In this document: positions 47,790-56,707 of the stretch, in pieces
Layout: every line of letters starts with the position of its first letter
How positions within the stretch are numbered: position 1 is the stretch's first letter
Assembly: GCF_019263805.1 (NCBI RefSeq)
Contig: NZ_CP079195.1
Location: 1,467,001 to 1,531,000 of the forward strand
Direction of reading: 5' to 3'
DNA from: Polaribacter sp. NJDZ03
GTDB taxonomy: Bacteria; Bacteroidota; Bacteroidia; Flavobacteriales; Flavobacteriaceae
DNA length: 64,000 nt
Notes under the pieces: generated by a model
Told to the model about the DNA's origin: nothing
Seen by the model: only the letters and a program-made list of their open reading frames with translations
Databases searched by the model: none
Translations under genes and position numbers: made by a program

Positions 47790-49267
47790 TATTTTTTTAA
47801 AAGTAAATCAAACTCATTAGAAATATTAAGTTTAAGCACTATAACGATATACACTACCGTTATTAAAATGCTTTTTAAAGCAATATTTATAATAGGATGA
47901 ACAGGAAACTTCCATAAATAAATATCACTTATTGTAAAATCCCAAAAAATAAAAGCAAGATAAAGAACAGTAATTATTACAATCATTTTTAACGACTTGT
48001 CTGTAAAAGGTGTCATAGAAAACTTACGTTTTACAAAAAACAGTTTAAACGTATTTGCTAAAAAGATAACGATTAAAGTTGCCAATGCTAATCCATCTGT
48101 TCCCATATCTAATTCATAATAAAAAAGTTTATTTAAAAGGTAAACCGATAACGCCATAGAAATACTAATGGGTAATGTAATCTTGTAAAACTTAGAATTG
48201 TTTATGATTGCTCCATTATTCCCTAAGAAACCATTATATAGCTTCAGTACAGAAATCATAAGAACCACCAATGCACCACCACCATATTCTTTAGGAAGTA
48301 AGTTAAATAATTGACCAACGTTTGCATTTATCAAGACAAAGAAAAGGCCACTAATTAATAATAGGTTAATAGAACTCTTTTTATATAAGGAAGCTACTTC
48401 CTTATGATTTTCTTCATTTAATGTTTTAGATGTTAAAGGTTGTAAAATGTTTAACATTGCTCTACTTGGTGCTTCTATAAAAGAACCTATAAAAACGGCT
48501 ACTGAATAATAAGCTGCAATAACCAAAGATTCTTTACCAGGTATCATAAATTTATCAATATCTAAAATGATGGCTCCTGCACTTCCTGCCAAAATAATAT
48601 AGCCAGAATAACGAATTACTTCCTTAAAGTTATCTGGTCTAGAAAAGGTGAATTTTGGCGTATATAATTTTAATGCATAAAACATCATTATAAACATTCT
48701 TAGAAAATAAGCACCGGTTAAATAATAAATAAATTCCTGCTTTGTTATCAACTCAAAGTAAACTGCAAATAACAAAATCATTACCATTACACGGTTATAC
48801 AGCTCTTTTAAAATATTACCAAATACAGACTGAAACTGAACTTTAGCCCAAGAATAAAAAATCTCGAAATAAGAACAAGCAACAGCTACTAGATAAATAA
48901 CAACCGTATAATCTTTTATAATAGGATTTTCTACGGATAAATAATCTCCTATTTCTTGATAAAATAGGTTGCCAAAATAAGCGATTGGAATTGCAATGAA
49001 TAGTGGTAAAAAAAGTACAGATGACAAGAAACTATCTTTCTCTTCTTTTGTAAAATAGCTAGAAAAAAACTTTACAATGGTGTGGTGAATTCCTAATGCA
49101 ATTAGCGGCATTAATAAATTAGAAGTAGATAACAGAAAAGTCACCAAACCATAGTACTCATCTTCTAAAAAACGAGTATATAAAAACAAGGTATTAATTC
49201 CGCCAAAGGCAAAACCAAGATAAATAAAAAGTGTGTTTTTTAAAGACTGTTTAAATACAACTCCCAT
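47780..49267 (-). CDS. Polysaccharide biosynthesis flippase-like membrane protein (MATE/MOP superfamily)
   Basis: A 495-residue membrane protein with about twelve to fourteen helices, resembling Wzx-type oligosaccharide flippases. It begins with a basic MGVVFKQSLKNTLFIYLGFAFGGINTLFLY segment and has a GLVTFLLSTSNLLMPLIALGIHHTIVKFFS block near residues 40-70. It is the last gene of a minus-strand set with two glycosyltransferases and a YfhO-like protein, so it probably moves a lipid-linked glycan across the inner membrane. Its start is one base from the upstream gene's stop. Confidence 0.82.
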   Translation of the reverse strand: MGVVFKQSLKNTLFIYLGFAFGGINTLFLYTRFLEDEYYGLVTFLLSTSNLLMPLIALGIHHTIVKFFSSYFTKEEKDSFLSSVLFLPLFIAIPIAYFGNLFYQEIGDYLSVENPIIKDYTVVIYLVAVACSYFEIFYSWAKVQFQSVFGNILKELYNRVMVMILLFAVYFELITKQEFIYYLTGAYFLRMFIMMFYALKLYTPKFTFSRPDNFKEVIRYSGYIILAGSAGAIILDIDKFMIPGKESLVIAAYYSVAVFIGSFIEAPSRAMLNILQPLTSKTLNEENHKEVASLYKKSSINLLLISGLFFVLINANVGQLFNLLPKEYGGGALVVLMISVLKLYNGFLGNNGAIINNSKFYKITLPISISMALSVYLLNKLFYYELDMGTDGLALATLIVIFLANTFKLFFVKRKFSMTPFTDKSLKMIVIITVLYLAFIFWDFTISDIYLWKFPVHPIINIALKSILITVVYIVIVLKLNISNEFDLLLKKYYK

Positions 49268-49268
49268 A

Positions 49269-50534
49269 TTACGAATGTAAACTTTTAAGAATCAAAGCCA
49301 ACTCTTTCGTCAAAGCTTTTCTGTGAAATTTCTCAATATTTTTAGAGTTCACATGTAAACTTCCTTTTTTATATTGACGATATAATTTTAATATTTCTAA
49401 AGACATTTTTTCTTCATTATTAAAGTCAATTACAACACCTGCATTTGTTTCTTTTACTATTTCTGATAAATCTCCATCTTCTGGTCCAATTGCTAAAATA
49501 GGTCTTTTGGCAGTTAGATACTCAAATAGTTTTCCTGTTAAAATTCCTTCTGACTTTTCTACATTCGGAATTAACAACAACAAAACCTGAGCATTCTGCT
49601 GATATGCTATTGCTTTATCATGCGCAACATATCCAATAAAATTGGAGTTCTCTGTTAAGTTATTTTTAGAAATTTCGTCTCTAACTTCATCAGAAATATC
49701 ACCAATAAAATTCAATTTTAAATCATTCTTAAAATCAGCACTTTGCAAGCAAAGATCTTTTAAAACTTTAAACAACACCTTAGGATTGCTTTGTTTTGGC
49801 AACAAACCGATGTAGGAAACAGAAAAATCCGTATCTAAAACACCTGTGCTATTGGTTAAAACTTCATCATCAAAACCATTAGTAATCACTTCTACTCTAC
49901 TCGCTTTTTTAGCAAATTCGGTTTTTAGAGCATTACTAACCGTTAATACACAATCTGCATTTTTTAAAACTTTCTCTTCTAATTTTTTATTTCGATTTTT
50001 CGCAAAAGACAATTGCTTAAAATCTTTATTATAGTACAAATCTGTCCAAGGATCTCTAAAATCTGCAAGCCATTTTATGTTGTTTTTTTGATGTAATTTC
50101 TGAGCAATTAAATGCATACTATGCGGCGGACCAGTAGAAATAATTGTATGAATATTATTGGAATCTAAATACTTTTGAAGATATTTTACAGAAGAATTTA
50201 CCCAAAATACTTTAGGATCTGGAATAAAAAAATTCCCTCTTATAAATGATAAAATCCCTCCATTACTTGCATTGGAAATCCCACTTTTCTGAGGTCTATT
50301 CTTTTTCCAAAAAAGAACATCTGTAGGTTCCCAAATAGGTTGTTTTAAAACTACTATATCATTAGGGACTTCATTAATTAAGGTGCTATCTTCCTTCGGA
50401 TACTTTACATTATCAACCGTATACACAACAGGTTCAATGCCAAATTCTTGTAAATATTTTACAAATTTTAACCAACGCTGAACGCCAGAACCTCCTGCAG
50501 GCGGCCAATAATATGTAATTATTAATACTTTCAA
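49269..50534 (-). CDS. Glycosyltransferase family 4-like protein
   Basis: A 421-residue GT-B protein. The N-terminal MKVLIITYYWPPAGGSGVQRWLKFVKYL is typical, the N-domain shows IISTGPPHSMHLIAQKLHQKNNIKWLADFRDPW, and the C-domain has VSYIGLLPKQSNPKVLF, LNFIGDISDEV and the nucleotide-sugar-binding EGILTGKLFEYLTAKRPILAIGPEDG near 325-350. It transfers a sugar in surface-glycan synthesis; donor and acceptor are unknown. Its first four bases overlap the end of the next upstream glycosyltransferase. Confidence 0.9.
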   Translation of the reverse strand: MKVLIITYYWPPAGGSGVQRWLKFVKYLQEFGIEPVVYTVDNVKYPKEDSTLINEVPNDIVVLKQPIWEPTDVLFWKKNRPQKSGISNASNGGILSFIRGNFFIPDPKVFWVNSSVKYLQKYLDSNNIHTIISTGPPHSMHLIAQKLHQKNNIKWLADFRDPWTDLYYNKDFKQLSFAKNRNKKLEEKVLKNADCVLTVSNALKTEFAKKASRVEVITNGFDDEVLTNSTGVLDTDFSVSYIGLLPKQSNPKVLFKVLKDLCLQSADFKNDLKLNFIGDISDEVRDEISKNNLTENSNFIGYVAHDKAIAYQQNAQVLLLLIPNVEKSEGILTGKLFEYLTAKRPILAIGPEDGDLSEIVKETNAGVVIDFNNEEKMSLEILKLYRQYKKGSLHVNSKNIEKFHRKALTKELALILKSLHS

Positions 50535-51721
50535 GATGGTAGATTATCGTATAAATGTAGCAGTTTTTTAGAAGTCTGCTCCCAAGAGAATTCATTTTCT
50601 ATAAACTCTTTTCCGTTTTGTCCTAACTCATTTCTTAATTCCTCATCCTTATAGAGCGTTATAATTTTATCAGAAAAATCTTTAACATCTCTGTCTTTAT
50701 GAATTAAACCTGTTTTATTGTTCTCTACAACTCTTTTTTGAGCCGTAGCATCACTCACTAAAAGTGGTTTGGCTAAACTCATATATTGAAAAATCTTATT
50801 TGCATACGCAACATCGTGTTGTAAGTTTCTATGCAAAGGCGAAATACAAATAGCACTAGACAAAATATAAGATTGAAATAAAGAAACATTTTGCCAACCT
50901 TCAAAATCTACAAATTTTTCTAATTTTAAGTCGGCTACCTGTTGTTTTAAAACAACATCTGTCGTATTCTTTCCTACAATAACCAACTTAATATTTGGGA
51001 TGGTTTCTTTTAAAGAAGTTAGAGATTCAATGGCAGTTTGCAAGCCTCTTCTTAAATGGGTGTCTCCTAAATACAAGAGTACAAAATTGTCTTTATATCT
51101 CTCTAAAATCGTTTTATCAATTTTATAATCTTTGTAAAATGACTCTCTAATGGTATTAGGCACTAAAACTAACTTTTCTTTTACAGATGGAATTCTTTCT
51201 ACCAAATTATCTAAAAATTCAGGAGAAACCGAAATTACTTTATCTGCTTTTTCAATAAATTCCTTTTCTTTCTTTTTCCATTTTGCTGGTGAAATAATAT
51301 ACTTTCCTGGAAATTTCTGCAAGTGCGGATACAATTTCATCACTTCTGGCATGTTGTCATGCAAGTCTAAAACTACAGGTACATTGAAAGATTTGTTTGC
51401 ATTAAAAACAGCTTCTGCAATTCTAATGTCATGTATATGTAACGCATCAATTTTAGTTTCTTCTATAAATTGATGAATCTTTTTTTTCATCAAAACACCA
51501 TAAAAAGGGACGGTATACGCTAAAGCGGATAATTTATATTCTAGTTGATTTGAAACAAATCTTTTAACCTGAATTCCATTTATAACTTCAGACGATTTTT
51601 CATTTCCATATTTTAAACAGAACAGAAAAACATCATGACCTGCTTTTACTAAAGAAACGGCTTCGTTTTCTACCCTTGGATCAGGCGGAAAAGGAGCATC
51701 TAAAATCATCCCTATTTTCAT
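50531..51721 (-). CDS. Glycosyltransferase family 4 protein
   Basis: A 396-residue GT-B enzyme. The N-domain starts MKIGMILDAPFPPDPRVENEAVSLVKAGHDV; the C-domain has YLGDTHLRRGLQTAIESL, LVIVGKNTTDVVL, then ISPLHRNLQHDVAYANKIFQYMSLAKPLLVSD with the acidic/nucleotide-binding site expected of the GT4 family. It overlaps both neighbours by four bases (ATGA-type junctions), showing tight translational coupling with the YfhO-like gene upstream and the next glycosyltransferase downstream. Confidence 0.93.
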   Translation of the reverse strand: MKIGMILDAPFPPDPRVENEAVSLVKAGHDVFLFCLKYGNEKSSEVINGIQVKRFVSNQLEYKLSALAYTVPFYGVLMKKKIHQFIEETKIDALHIHDIRIAEAVFNANKSFNVPVVLDLHDNMPEVMKLYPHLQKFPGKYIISPAKWKKKEKEFIEKADKVISVSPEFLDNLVERIPSVKEKLVLVPNTIRESFYKDYKIDKTILERYKDNFVLLYLGDTHLRRGLQTAIESLTSLKETIPNIKLVIVGKNTTDVVLKQQVADLKLEKFVDFEGWQNVSLFQSYILSSAICISPLHRNLQHDVAYANKIFQYMSLAKPLLVSDATAQKRVVENNKTGLIHKDRDVKDFSDKIITLYKDEELRNELGQNGKEFIENEFSWEQTSKKLLHLYDNLPS

Positions 51722-54135
51722 TGTTTTTCTTTCTTCTTTTCATAAAAAAACCAACCCGCTGTTATCAAAATTAACAACGCATAAGAAGCTAATGAAATAA
51801 TTTTTCCTTGCTGAATTACTTTTGGCTCAAACTTAAATTCAATCGTATGTTCTCCGGCAGGAATTGTCATTCCACGTAACACATAATTTACACGAACATG
51901 AGGCGTTAATTTTCCATCAACATAAGCATTCCAACCATCTTTATAATATATTTCAGAGAAAACAGCAAACTGATCTTTCAATGTTTTAGCTTGATATGTT
52001 AACGTTGTTACATCGTAATTTAAAAGCTCTATTTTGGCAGTACTATCAATTTCTTTAGGAAAAGTAATTTGATTTCCACTAGCAACATCTTTCTTATAAA
52101 CAGCAGTATTTTTTGTGTTTAAAGAATCTAATGCAAGCATTTCTTTATTTGCAGAATCTACAATTTTTACACGTTCTACAAACCAAGCATTTCCGTTAGC
52201 ATCTGGGTTTAATTGCGATTGCTTCTCTCCTTTATCATTACCAATAATAAAATATTTGGTATTTAACATGTTTAAAACTTGCATGTTATTTTTGGCAATT
52301 TGAAAATCGAATAACTCTTGATAGCGACCTAACTTCGCTGCGTGATACCCACCAATAGATTGATGAAAATAAGATGTACTTCCATCATTCATTGGGTTTA
52401 CCGTAAAGTTACCAACTCTATAATGACTTTTATCTTGTAAAATAATTTTATCTGCTGTTGAAGCTATAAATGGTTTATCAATTTTTCTTGCAGATTTAAA
52501 ATCATCTTCATTGACATATTTTTTATCAACAGAAATTAAATCGAATAACAAAAAGACAGTTAATGCTAAAATAGCAACACCTTGTTTTAATTTATCCTTT
52601 AACAACATCCATAAAATACCTGCAGAAAGTATCATTAAAAATAAAGAACGCAATGTATCTGTAAATAACATCGATTTTCTATCAGAAATAATAGCATCTG
52701 CTAAACCAGGTAACTGTTTATATTGTGCATCTCGTATTCCTTCAAAAGTAGAAAACCCGTGTGCTAATAAAAAACCAACAATAATTAATCCTCCAAAAGC
52801 ATAGACTGCTTTTTTTAATCCGTCTAGTTTTTCATCCGAAGAAATCTTAGACGAAAAGAATTCTTTTAATGCTAATATTCCTAAAATAGGCACGCATAAT
52901 TCTGCAATTATTTGTATCGAGGATACTGCTCTAAATTTATTGTACAACGGAAAATAGTCAATAAAGAAATTGGTTAAAACATCAAAATTTCTTCCCCAAC
53001 TCATTAAAATTGAAAAAACGGTTGCAGTAACTAACCATTGTTTCAAGCGTCCTTTTACTAAAAATATCCCTAAGAAAAATAGAAAGAAAATTACAGCACC
53101 AATATAAGCGGGTGCTTCAACAATATTTTGATCTCCCCAATACGTAAGTGCTTGTTCCGAGTATTCTTTAGCAGCATTTCTACCTGCTTTTTCTTCTAAA
53201 AGTTGATAAAAATTAGAACCTTCACCTAATTTTTCTATGGTTCCTCCGCCCATATAACGAGGAATGAATAAATTAAAAGTTTCTAATTTTGCGTAACTAT
53301 ATTCTGTAATATAGGCTTTATCTAAACCTTTTGTAACTTCTTTTTTACTTCCATCTGGCGTAATGGTCAATTCAGATTTCCCTCTGGTACTATGATCTGC
53401 ATATTCTTTCATAGCCATTAAACGAGGTGCATTTGCACCAATACCTAATAAAACTGCAGCAAAAATTATGGCAACTTGTTTTATAAAAGTAGGAATAATT
53501 TTTTCTTTAATTGCATGAATAAATTCTACAATACCTAATATGATTAGTGCAAAACCTAAATAATAGGTCATCTGAGGATGGTTGGTATAAATTTCTAAAG
53601 CCATTGCAACTCCAGTCACCATAAAACCAAGTATATATCGCTTCTGAAAAATCCATAACAATCCCGCCAAAATCAACGGCATATAAGCAATTGCATGAGC
53701 TTTTGCATTATGTCCTGCTCCAAAAATAATTATTAAATAGGTTGAAAAACCAAAGGCAAGAGATCCAAAAACAGCCAATCTCCAATTTACTTTCAAAGCC
53801 ATCATTAACACAAAAAAGCTTAAAAAATATAAGAAAGTATAATCTGCAGGTCTTGGTAAAAAACGTAAAGTTCTGTCTAATCCTCTTACAAAATCATTCG
53901 GATAATAAGCACTTACTTGATACGCCGGCATTCCACTAAAAGAAGCGCCTGTCCAATAAGGTTCTGTGTTTTTATCTGCTCTAAAATCATTAATCTCTTT
54001 TACCATTCCGGTAAACTGAGTAATATCTGACTGATTTAGTTTCTCTCCTTTTAAAACAGGATGAAAATAGATAATGGATGCCAAAGCAAAAATTGCAATA
54101 GCACCTAAATAAGGTAAAATTTTAGTAAACTTCAT
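51718..54135 (-). CDS. YfhO-like large membrane protein (GT-C-like)
   Basis: An 805-residue protein with at least ten membrane helices in its first 500 residues and a C-terminal soluble domain (about 520-775), then a last helix before a KKKEKQ tail. The N-terminal loop (GEKLNQSDITQFTGMVKEINDFR) and ending (YYKDGWNAYVDGKLTPHVRVNYVLRGMTIPAGEHTIEFKF) match the YfhO family, related to GT-C glycosyltransferases that use lipid-linked sugars. Only three bases separated its ATG from the stop codon of DUF4834 before an IS element inserted at 54147, so it has lost its normal upstream partner. Confidence 0.85.
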   Translation of the reverse strand: MKFTKILPYLGAIAIFALASIIYFHPVLKGEKLNQSDITQFTGMVKEINDFRADKNTEPYWTGASFSGMPAYQVSAYYPNDFVRGLDRTLRFLPRPADYTFLYFLSFFVLMMALKVNWRLAVFGSLAFGFSTYLIIIFGAGHNAKAHAIAYMPLILAGLLWIFQKRYILGFMVTGVAMALEIYTNHPQMTYYLGFALIILGIVEFIHAIKEKIIPTFIKQVAIIFAAVLLGIGANAPRLMAMKEYADHSTRGKSELTITPDGSKKEVTKGLDKAYITEYSYAKLETFNLFIPRYMGGGTIEKLGEGSNFYQLLEEKAGRNAAKEYSEQALTYWGDQNIVEAPAYIGAVIFFLFFLGIFLVKGRLKQWLVTATVFSILMSWGRNFDVLTNFFIDYFPLYNKFRAVSSIQIIAELCVPILGILALKEFFSSKISSDEKLDGLKKAVYAFGGLIIVGFLLAHGFSTFEGIRDAQYKQLPGLADAIISDRKSMLFTDTLRSLFLMILSAGILWMLLKDKLKQGVAILALTVFLLFDLISVDKKYVNEDDFKSARKIDKPFIASTADKIILQDKSHYRVGNFTVNPMNDGSTSYFHQSIGGYHAAKLGRYQELFDFQIAKNNMQVLNMLNTKYFIIGNDKGEKQSQLNPDANGNAWFVERVKIVDSANKEMLALDSLNTKNTAVYKKDVASGNQITFPKEIDSTAKIELLNYDVTTLTYQAKTLKDQFAVFSEIYYKDGWNAYVDGKLTPHVRVNYVLRGMTIPAGEHTIEFKFEPKVIQQGKIISLASYALLILITAGWFFYEKKKEKQ

Positions 54136-54138
54136 AAA

Positions 54139-54146
54139 TTAATCTA
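54139..54146. repeat. Target site duplication, left copy (TTAATCTA)
   Basis: Eight-base direct repeat immediately outside the left inverted repeat of the IS element, identical to 55105-55112. It lies four bases from the YfhO-like start codon. Confidence 0.92.
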
Positions 54147-55104
54147 TTGAGTTATACGTTTAGCTTCTGTTTTATTTGATTTTGATAAACTGGTTTGGCA
54201 ACTACCATTCTTTCAATTGTTTTATGAAATATACTTTTCTGAAATTGAGATCTATTAATTCTAAAACAAAATTCATCAAAATAAGCTTGAATATGCCATT
54301 TACTTACATGAGTTGGTATTGCTCTAAGCCAAGACTTAACTTGCATAATCATGACATGTAATTGTTTAAAGTTAGCACCATTATTACTATAGATTTGCTC
54401 AATGTTATAAACTTCTTTCAAAGGTTCATATCCTCTCCATTTATCTGTTATTATTTTAGCAGATTTACTTATGTGTTCTTCAAAAATTGGTGTTAATGAT
54501 TTTGCAGAATAGTCGTTTATAGATTTAATGTAAACTCTTTTCACCTTATTGTTATCTGTTAATTCTACTGCAATTACGGCTTTTTTCTTTTTTGTATCGT
54601 AACTCCTACCTTGTTTTCCTTCTTCTTTTCCTCCAACAGTAAACTCATCAACATGAATTAAGGTTTCTAGAGGATATTTTTGACTACTTTTCATTGCTTT
54701 ACGAACTTTTTGCATAAAATACCATGCAGTTCCTTGACGAATACTAAAGCGTTTACCCATTTGAATACTTGAAGTACTTTTACTATTTGTGCTCATTTCA
54801 AAAGCAACACAAAACGCTTTTTGCAATCCAAATTTAACTTTATGAAAAAGTGTATTTGCAGTAGCACTTTCTACATGATGGCAAGCATAACAGTGATAAT
54901 TATATCCAGCTTTTTCACAACCTTTTGTATGTCCACATTTACTACATTTAAAACCATCCTGCCATTTTATTTTTGATAAATAAGCTTTACAGGCTTCATC
55001 ATTTGGTAGTTCTTTTATAAAGTTTAGTATATCTTGACCTTCAAAATTATCCATATATCAATGTTTTAAAGCTATAAGATACGGAAACTAAATGACTAAC
55101 TCAA
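54147..55104 (-). mobile_element. IS1595-family (ISXO2-like) insertion sequence, complete
   Basis: A 958-bp element. Left end TTGAGTTATACGTTTAGCTT and the reverse complement of the right end TTGAGTTAGTCATTTAGTTT form an imperfect inverted repeat of about 23-24 bases. Both ends are flanked by the eight-base direct repeat TTAATCTA, the duplication size expected for this family. It carries one transposase gene and no cargo. Confidence 0.93.
54152..55054 (-). CDS. IS1595-family transposase
   Basis: A 300-residue transposase. The N-terminal zinc ribbon reads CSKCGHTKGCEKAG and CYACHH (about 35-60). The catalytic DDE/DDN-like core shows IHVDEFTVGGKEEGKQGRSYD (first Asp/Glu near 130), KIITDKWRGYEPL (second Asp near 200) and a C-terminal HIQAYFDEFCFRINR block. 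No frameshift or stop is visible, so it may be active. Its 3' end runs toward the YfhO-like start codon on the same strand, so read-through could drive that gene. Confidence 0.93.
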   Translation of the reverse strand: MDNFEGQDILNFIKELPNDEACKAYLSKIKWQDGFKCSKCGHTKGCEKAGYNYHCYACHHVESATANTLFHKVKFGLQKAFCVAFEMSTNSKSTSSIQMGKRFSIRQGTAWYFMQKVRKAMKSSQKYPLETLIHVDEFTVGGKEEGKQGRSYDTKKKKAVIAVELTDNNKVKRVYIKSINDYSAKSLTPIFEEHISKSAKIITDKWRGYEPLKEVYNIEQIYSNNGANFKQLHVMIMQVKSWLRAIPTHVSKWHIQAYFDEFCFRINRSQFQKSIFHKTIERMVVAKPVYQNQIKQKLNV

Positions 55105-55112
55105 TTAATCTA
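55105..55112. repeat. Target site duplication, right copy (TTAATCTA)
   Basis: Identical to 54139-54146. It contains the TAA stop codon of the DUF4834 gene (complement of 55105-55107). Confidence 0.92.
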
Positions 55113-55371
55113 TTTCCTCAAAATCCACATATTCACCAACAGAGTTTTTACTTTGCTGTTGATTCCCTGGAGTTTTATCAATTACTGTTTTCCCTTCTGG
55201 CACAGTATTTTTTTGCGGTTCTTGTTGTTGTCCGCCACCGTATTGCTGTTCTGCTTTCTTTTTAATTGTTTCAGCAGCTTTTTTAATTAAAAAAGGTGCG
55301 AATAACTTTGCTAAAAACTTAAAAGCATAATAGCAAAAAACAATAATAGCTATGGTTCTTAATAATCCCAT
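55105..55371 (-). CDS. DUF4834 family small membrane protein
   Basis: An 88-residue protein with one N-terminal membrane helix (GLLRTIAIIVFCYYAFKFLAKLFAPFL) and a soluble, glutamine-rich linker (EQQYGGGQQQEPQ) ending in GEYVDFEEID, the conserved DUF4834 tail. The function is unknown. Before the IS inserted, it would have been the first gene of the YfhO-glycosyltransferase operon. The IS insertion spared its last codon and stop, because the duplicated target carries them. Confidence 0.82.
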   Translation of the reverse strand: MGLLRTIAIIVFCYYAFKFLAKLFAPFLIKKAAETIKKKAEQQYGGGQQQEPQKNTVPEGKTVIDKTPGNQQQSKNSVGEYVDFEEID

Positions 55372-55500
55372 TCAAATATTTATTTATAAAAAAATCAATC
55401 AAAAATAACAATTTGAATACAATTGGAGCGTTTACAAACTATAAAACTTTCATAAACTCAAAAAAGTATCGTTTGCTTTTATAAAATAGCATTTTTATAC

Positions 55501-55508
55501 TATGTTTG
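55501..55508 (+). promoter_or_regulatory. Putative -7 box (TATGTTTG) for the outer-membrane protein gene
   Basis: TATGTTTG fits TAnnTTTG and is 41 bases before the ATG at 55550. TTTG at 55472-55475 is a possible -33 element, with a slightly long 25-base spacer. Confidence 0.55.
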
Positions 55509-55549
55509 TGTAATAAGTAGATACTGCCAATAATATATTATCCTAATTT

Positions 55550-56677
55550 ATGAAAAACCTTTTCCTGAAATTTTTTATTACGCTCACCGTATCCATAACC
55601 TACTCTACACAAGCACAATACACAGATGTAATAAACTCTAATAATCCTGGTTTTTCAGAGAGTCCTTATAGTGTTGGTACAGGCGTATATCAATTTGAAA
55701 CTAGTTTTTTCTACAAAAAGACGAATATAGAGCCTACTTTTTCTATACCAGAATCTTTTGGAGCAGATTTACTTTTTAGAACAAGTTTTTTTCTTGAAAA
55801 ATTAGAATTAAATGCGCAGTTAACCTACCAAAAAGACGAAGTTACGTTTAATAACATTTTTACATCACAGTATTCAACTTCTGGATTGAGTAAATTTACA
55901 ATCGGTGCAAAATATTTGTTATTTCAACCAGAATATACAGATAAAACAAAAGAAGTAAGAAGTTGGAGAAGGCGACATGCTTTTGATAAGAAACGATTAA
56001 TTCCTTCAGTTGCTTTGTATTTAGGGGTAAATACAGATGAAGTAAATGACATTTATAAAACAGGAAGCGTTTCTCCTAAATTAGGAATTTTATTACAACA
56101 AAACATTACAGATCGATTTAATATTGTTTACAATGGATATTACGATAAAATAGGAACCGATTTCTTTGAACTTTCATACATTATTACCGCTACACAGAAC
56201 TTAAATTACAATTGGTCTGGTTTTATAGAACACCAAGCAATTTTTAAAAATGAGCAAAATAATTTAAATTTAGGTGCAGGATTAGCGTATCTTATTAATG
56301 AAGATTTTCAAATTAACACCTCAGCTAGATTTCTAAAAGAAGGAAAATCTAAAGGCGTTTATGGTAGTGTAGGTATTTCATATAGAATAGATAGTCATTC
56401 TGATTCTTATACAGATTTAGACGATAGCGGTAAAGTAATTAAAGACACGCCAATTAGCAGGTACAATAAAAAACAAAACGGTTTTTTCTCTAGAATGTTT
56501 AAGAAAAAAGACAAGAAGAAAGCTGTTAGAAAAAGAAGCAGAACAAGAACTTCTACAAAAGAGAAAAAAGGGGGATTTTTAGGTCTGTTTGGGAAGAAAA
56601 AGGCAAAAAAAGAAACGGATATAGAAAAACTAGAAAGAGAAATTAAAGAGCTCGAGAAAGAAGTTGAAGAAGATTAA
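55550..56677 (+). CDS. Outer-membrane beta-barrel protein (MetA-pathway transporter-like) with charged tail
   Basis: A 375-residue exported protein. Residues 1-22 are a signal peptide (ending TQAQ). From about 25 to 285 it has alternating amphipathic strands as in the putative phenol-degradation meta-pathway (MetA) barrel family, with PGFSESPYSVGTGVYQFETSFFYKK at the start. After about residue 300 comes a lysine/arginine-rich tail with two similar blocks (GFFSRMFKKKDKKK and GGFLGLFGKKKAKK), then an acidic coiled coil. Transport or envelope anchoring is possible; no substrate is indicated. Confidence 0.72.
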   Translation: MKNLFLKFFITLTVSITYSTQAQYTDVINSNNPGFSESPYSVGTGVYQFETSFFYKKTNIEPTFSIPESFGADLLFRTSFFLEKLELNAQLTYQKDEVTFNNIFTSQYSTSGLSKFTIGAKYLLFQPEYTDKTKEVRSWRRRHAFDKKRLIPSVALYLGVNTDEVNDIYKTGSVSPKLGILLQQNITDRFNIVYNGYYDKIGTDFFELSYIITATQNLNYNWSGFIEHQAIFKNEQNNLNLGAGLAYLINEDFQINTSARFLKEGKSKGVYGSVGISYRIDSHSDSYTDLDDSGKVIKDTPISRYNKKQNGFFSRMFKKKDKKKAVRKRSRTRTSTKEKKGGFLGLFGKKKAKKETDIEKLEREIKELEKEVEED

Positions 56678-56695
56678 AATAACAATTAGAAATAC

Positions 56696-56703
56696 TATTT
56701 TTG
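56696..56703 (+). promoter_or_regulatory. Putative -7 box (TATTTTTG) for the GNAT gene
   Basis: TATTTTTG fits TAnnTTTG but ends only four bases before the ATG at 56708, so the transcript would be leaderless or the true start is the later Met at 56726. Confidence 0.45.
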
Positions 56704-56707
56704 TAAT

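Noticed and set aside
49269..54135. Recently acquired glycan island
   Set aside because: Apart from the IS, base composition looks like the neighbours and the genes are common single-copy types; only the IS is clearly mobile.
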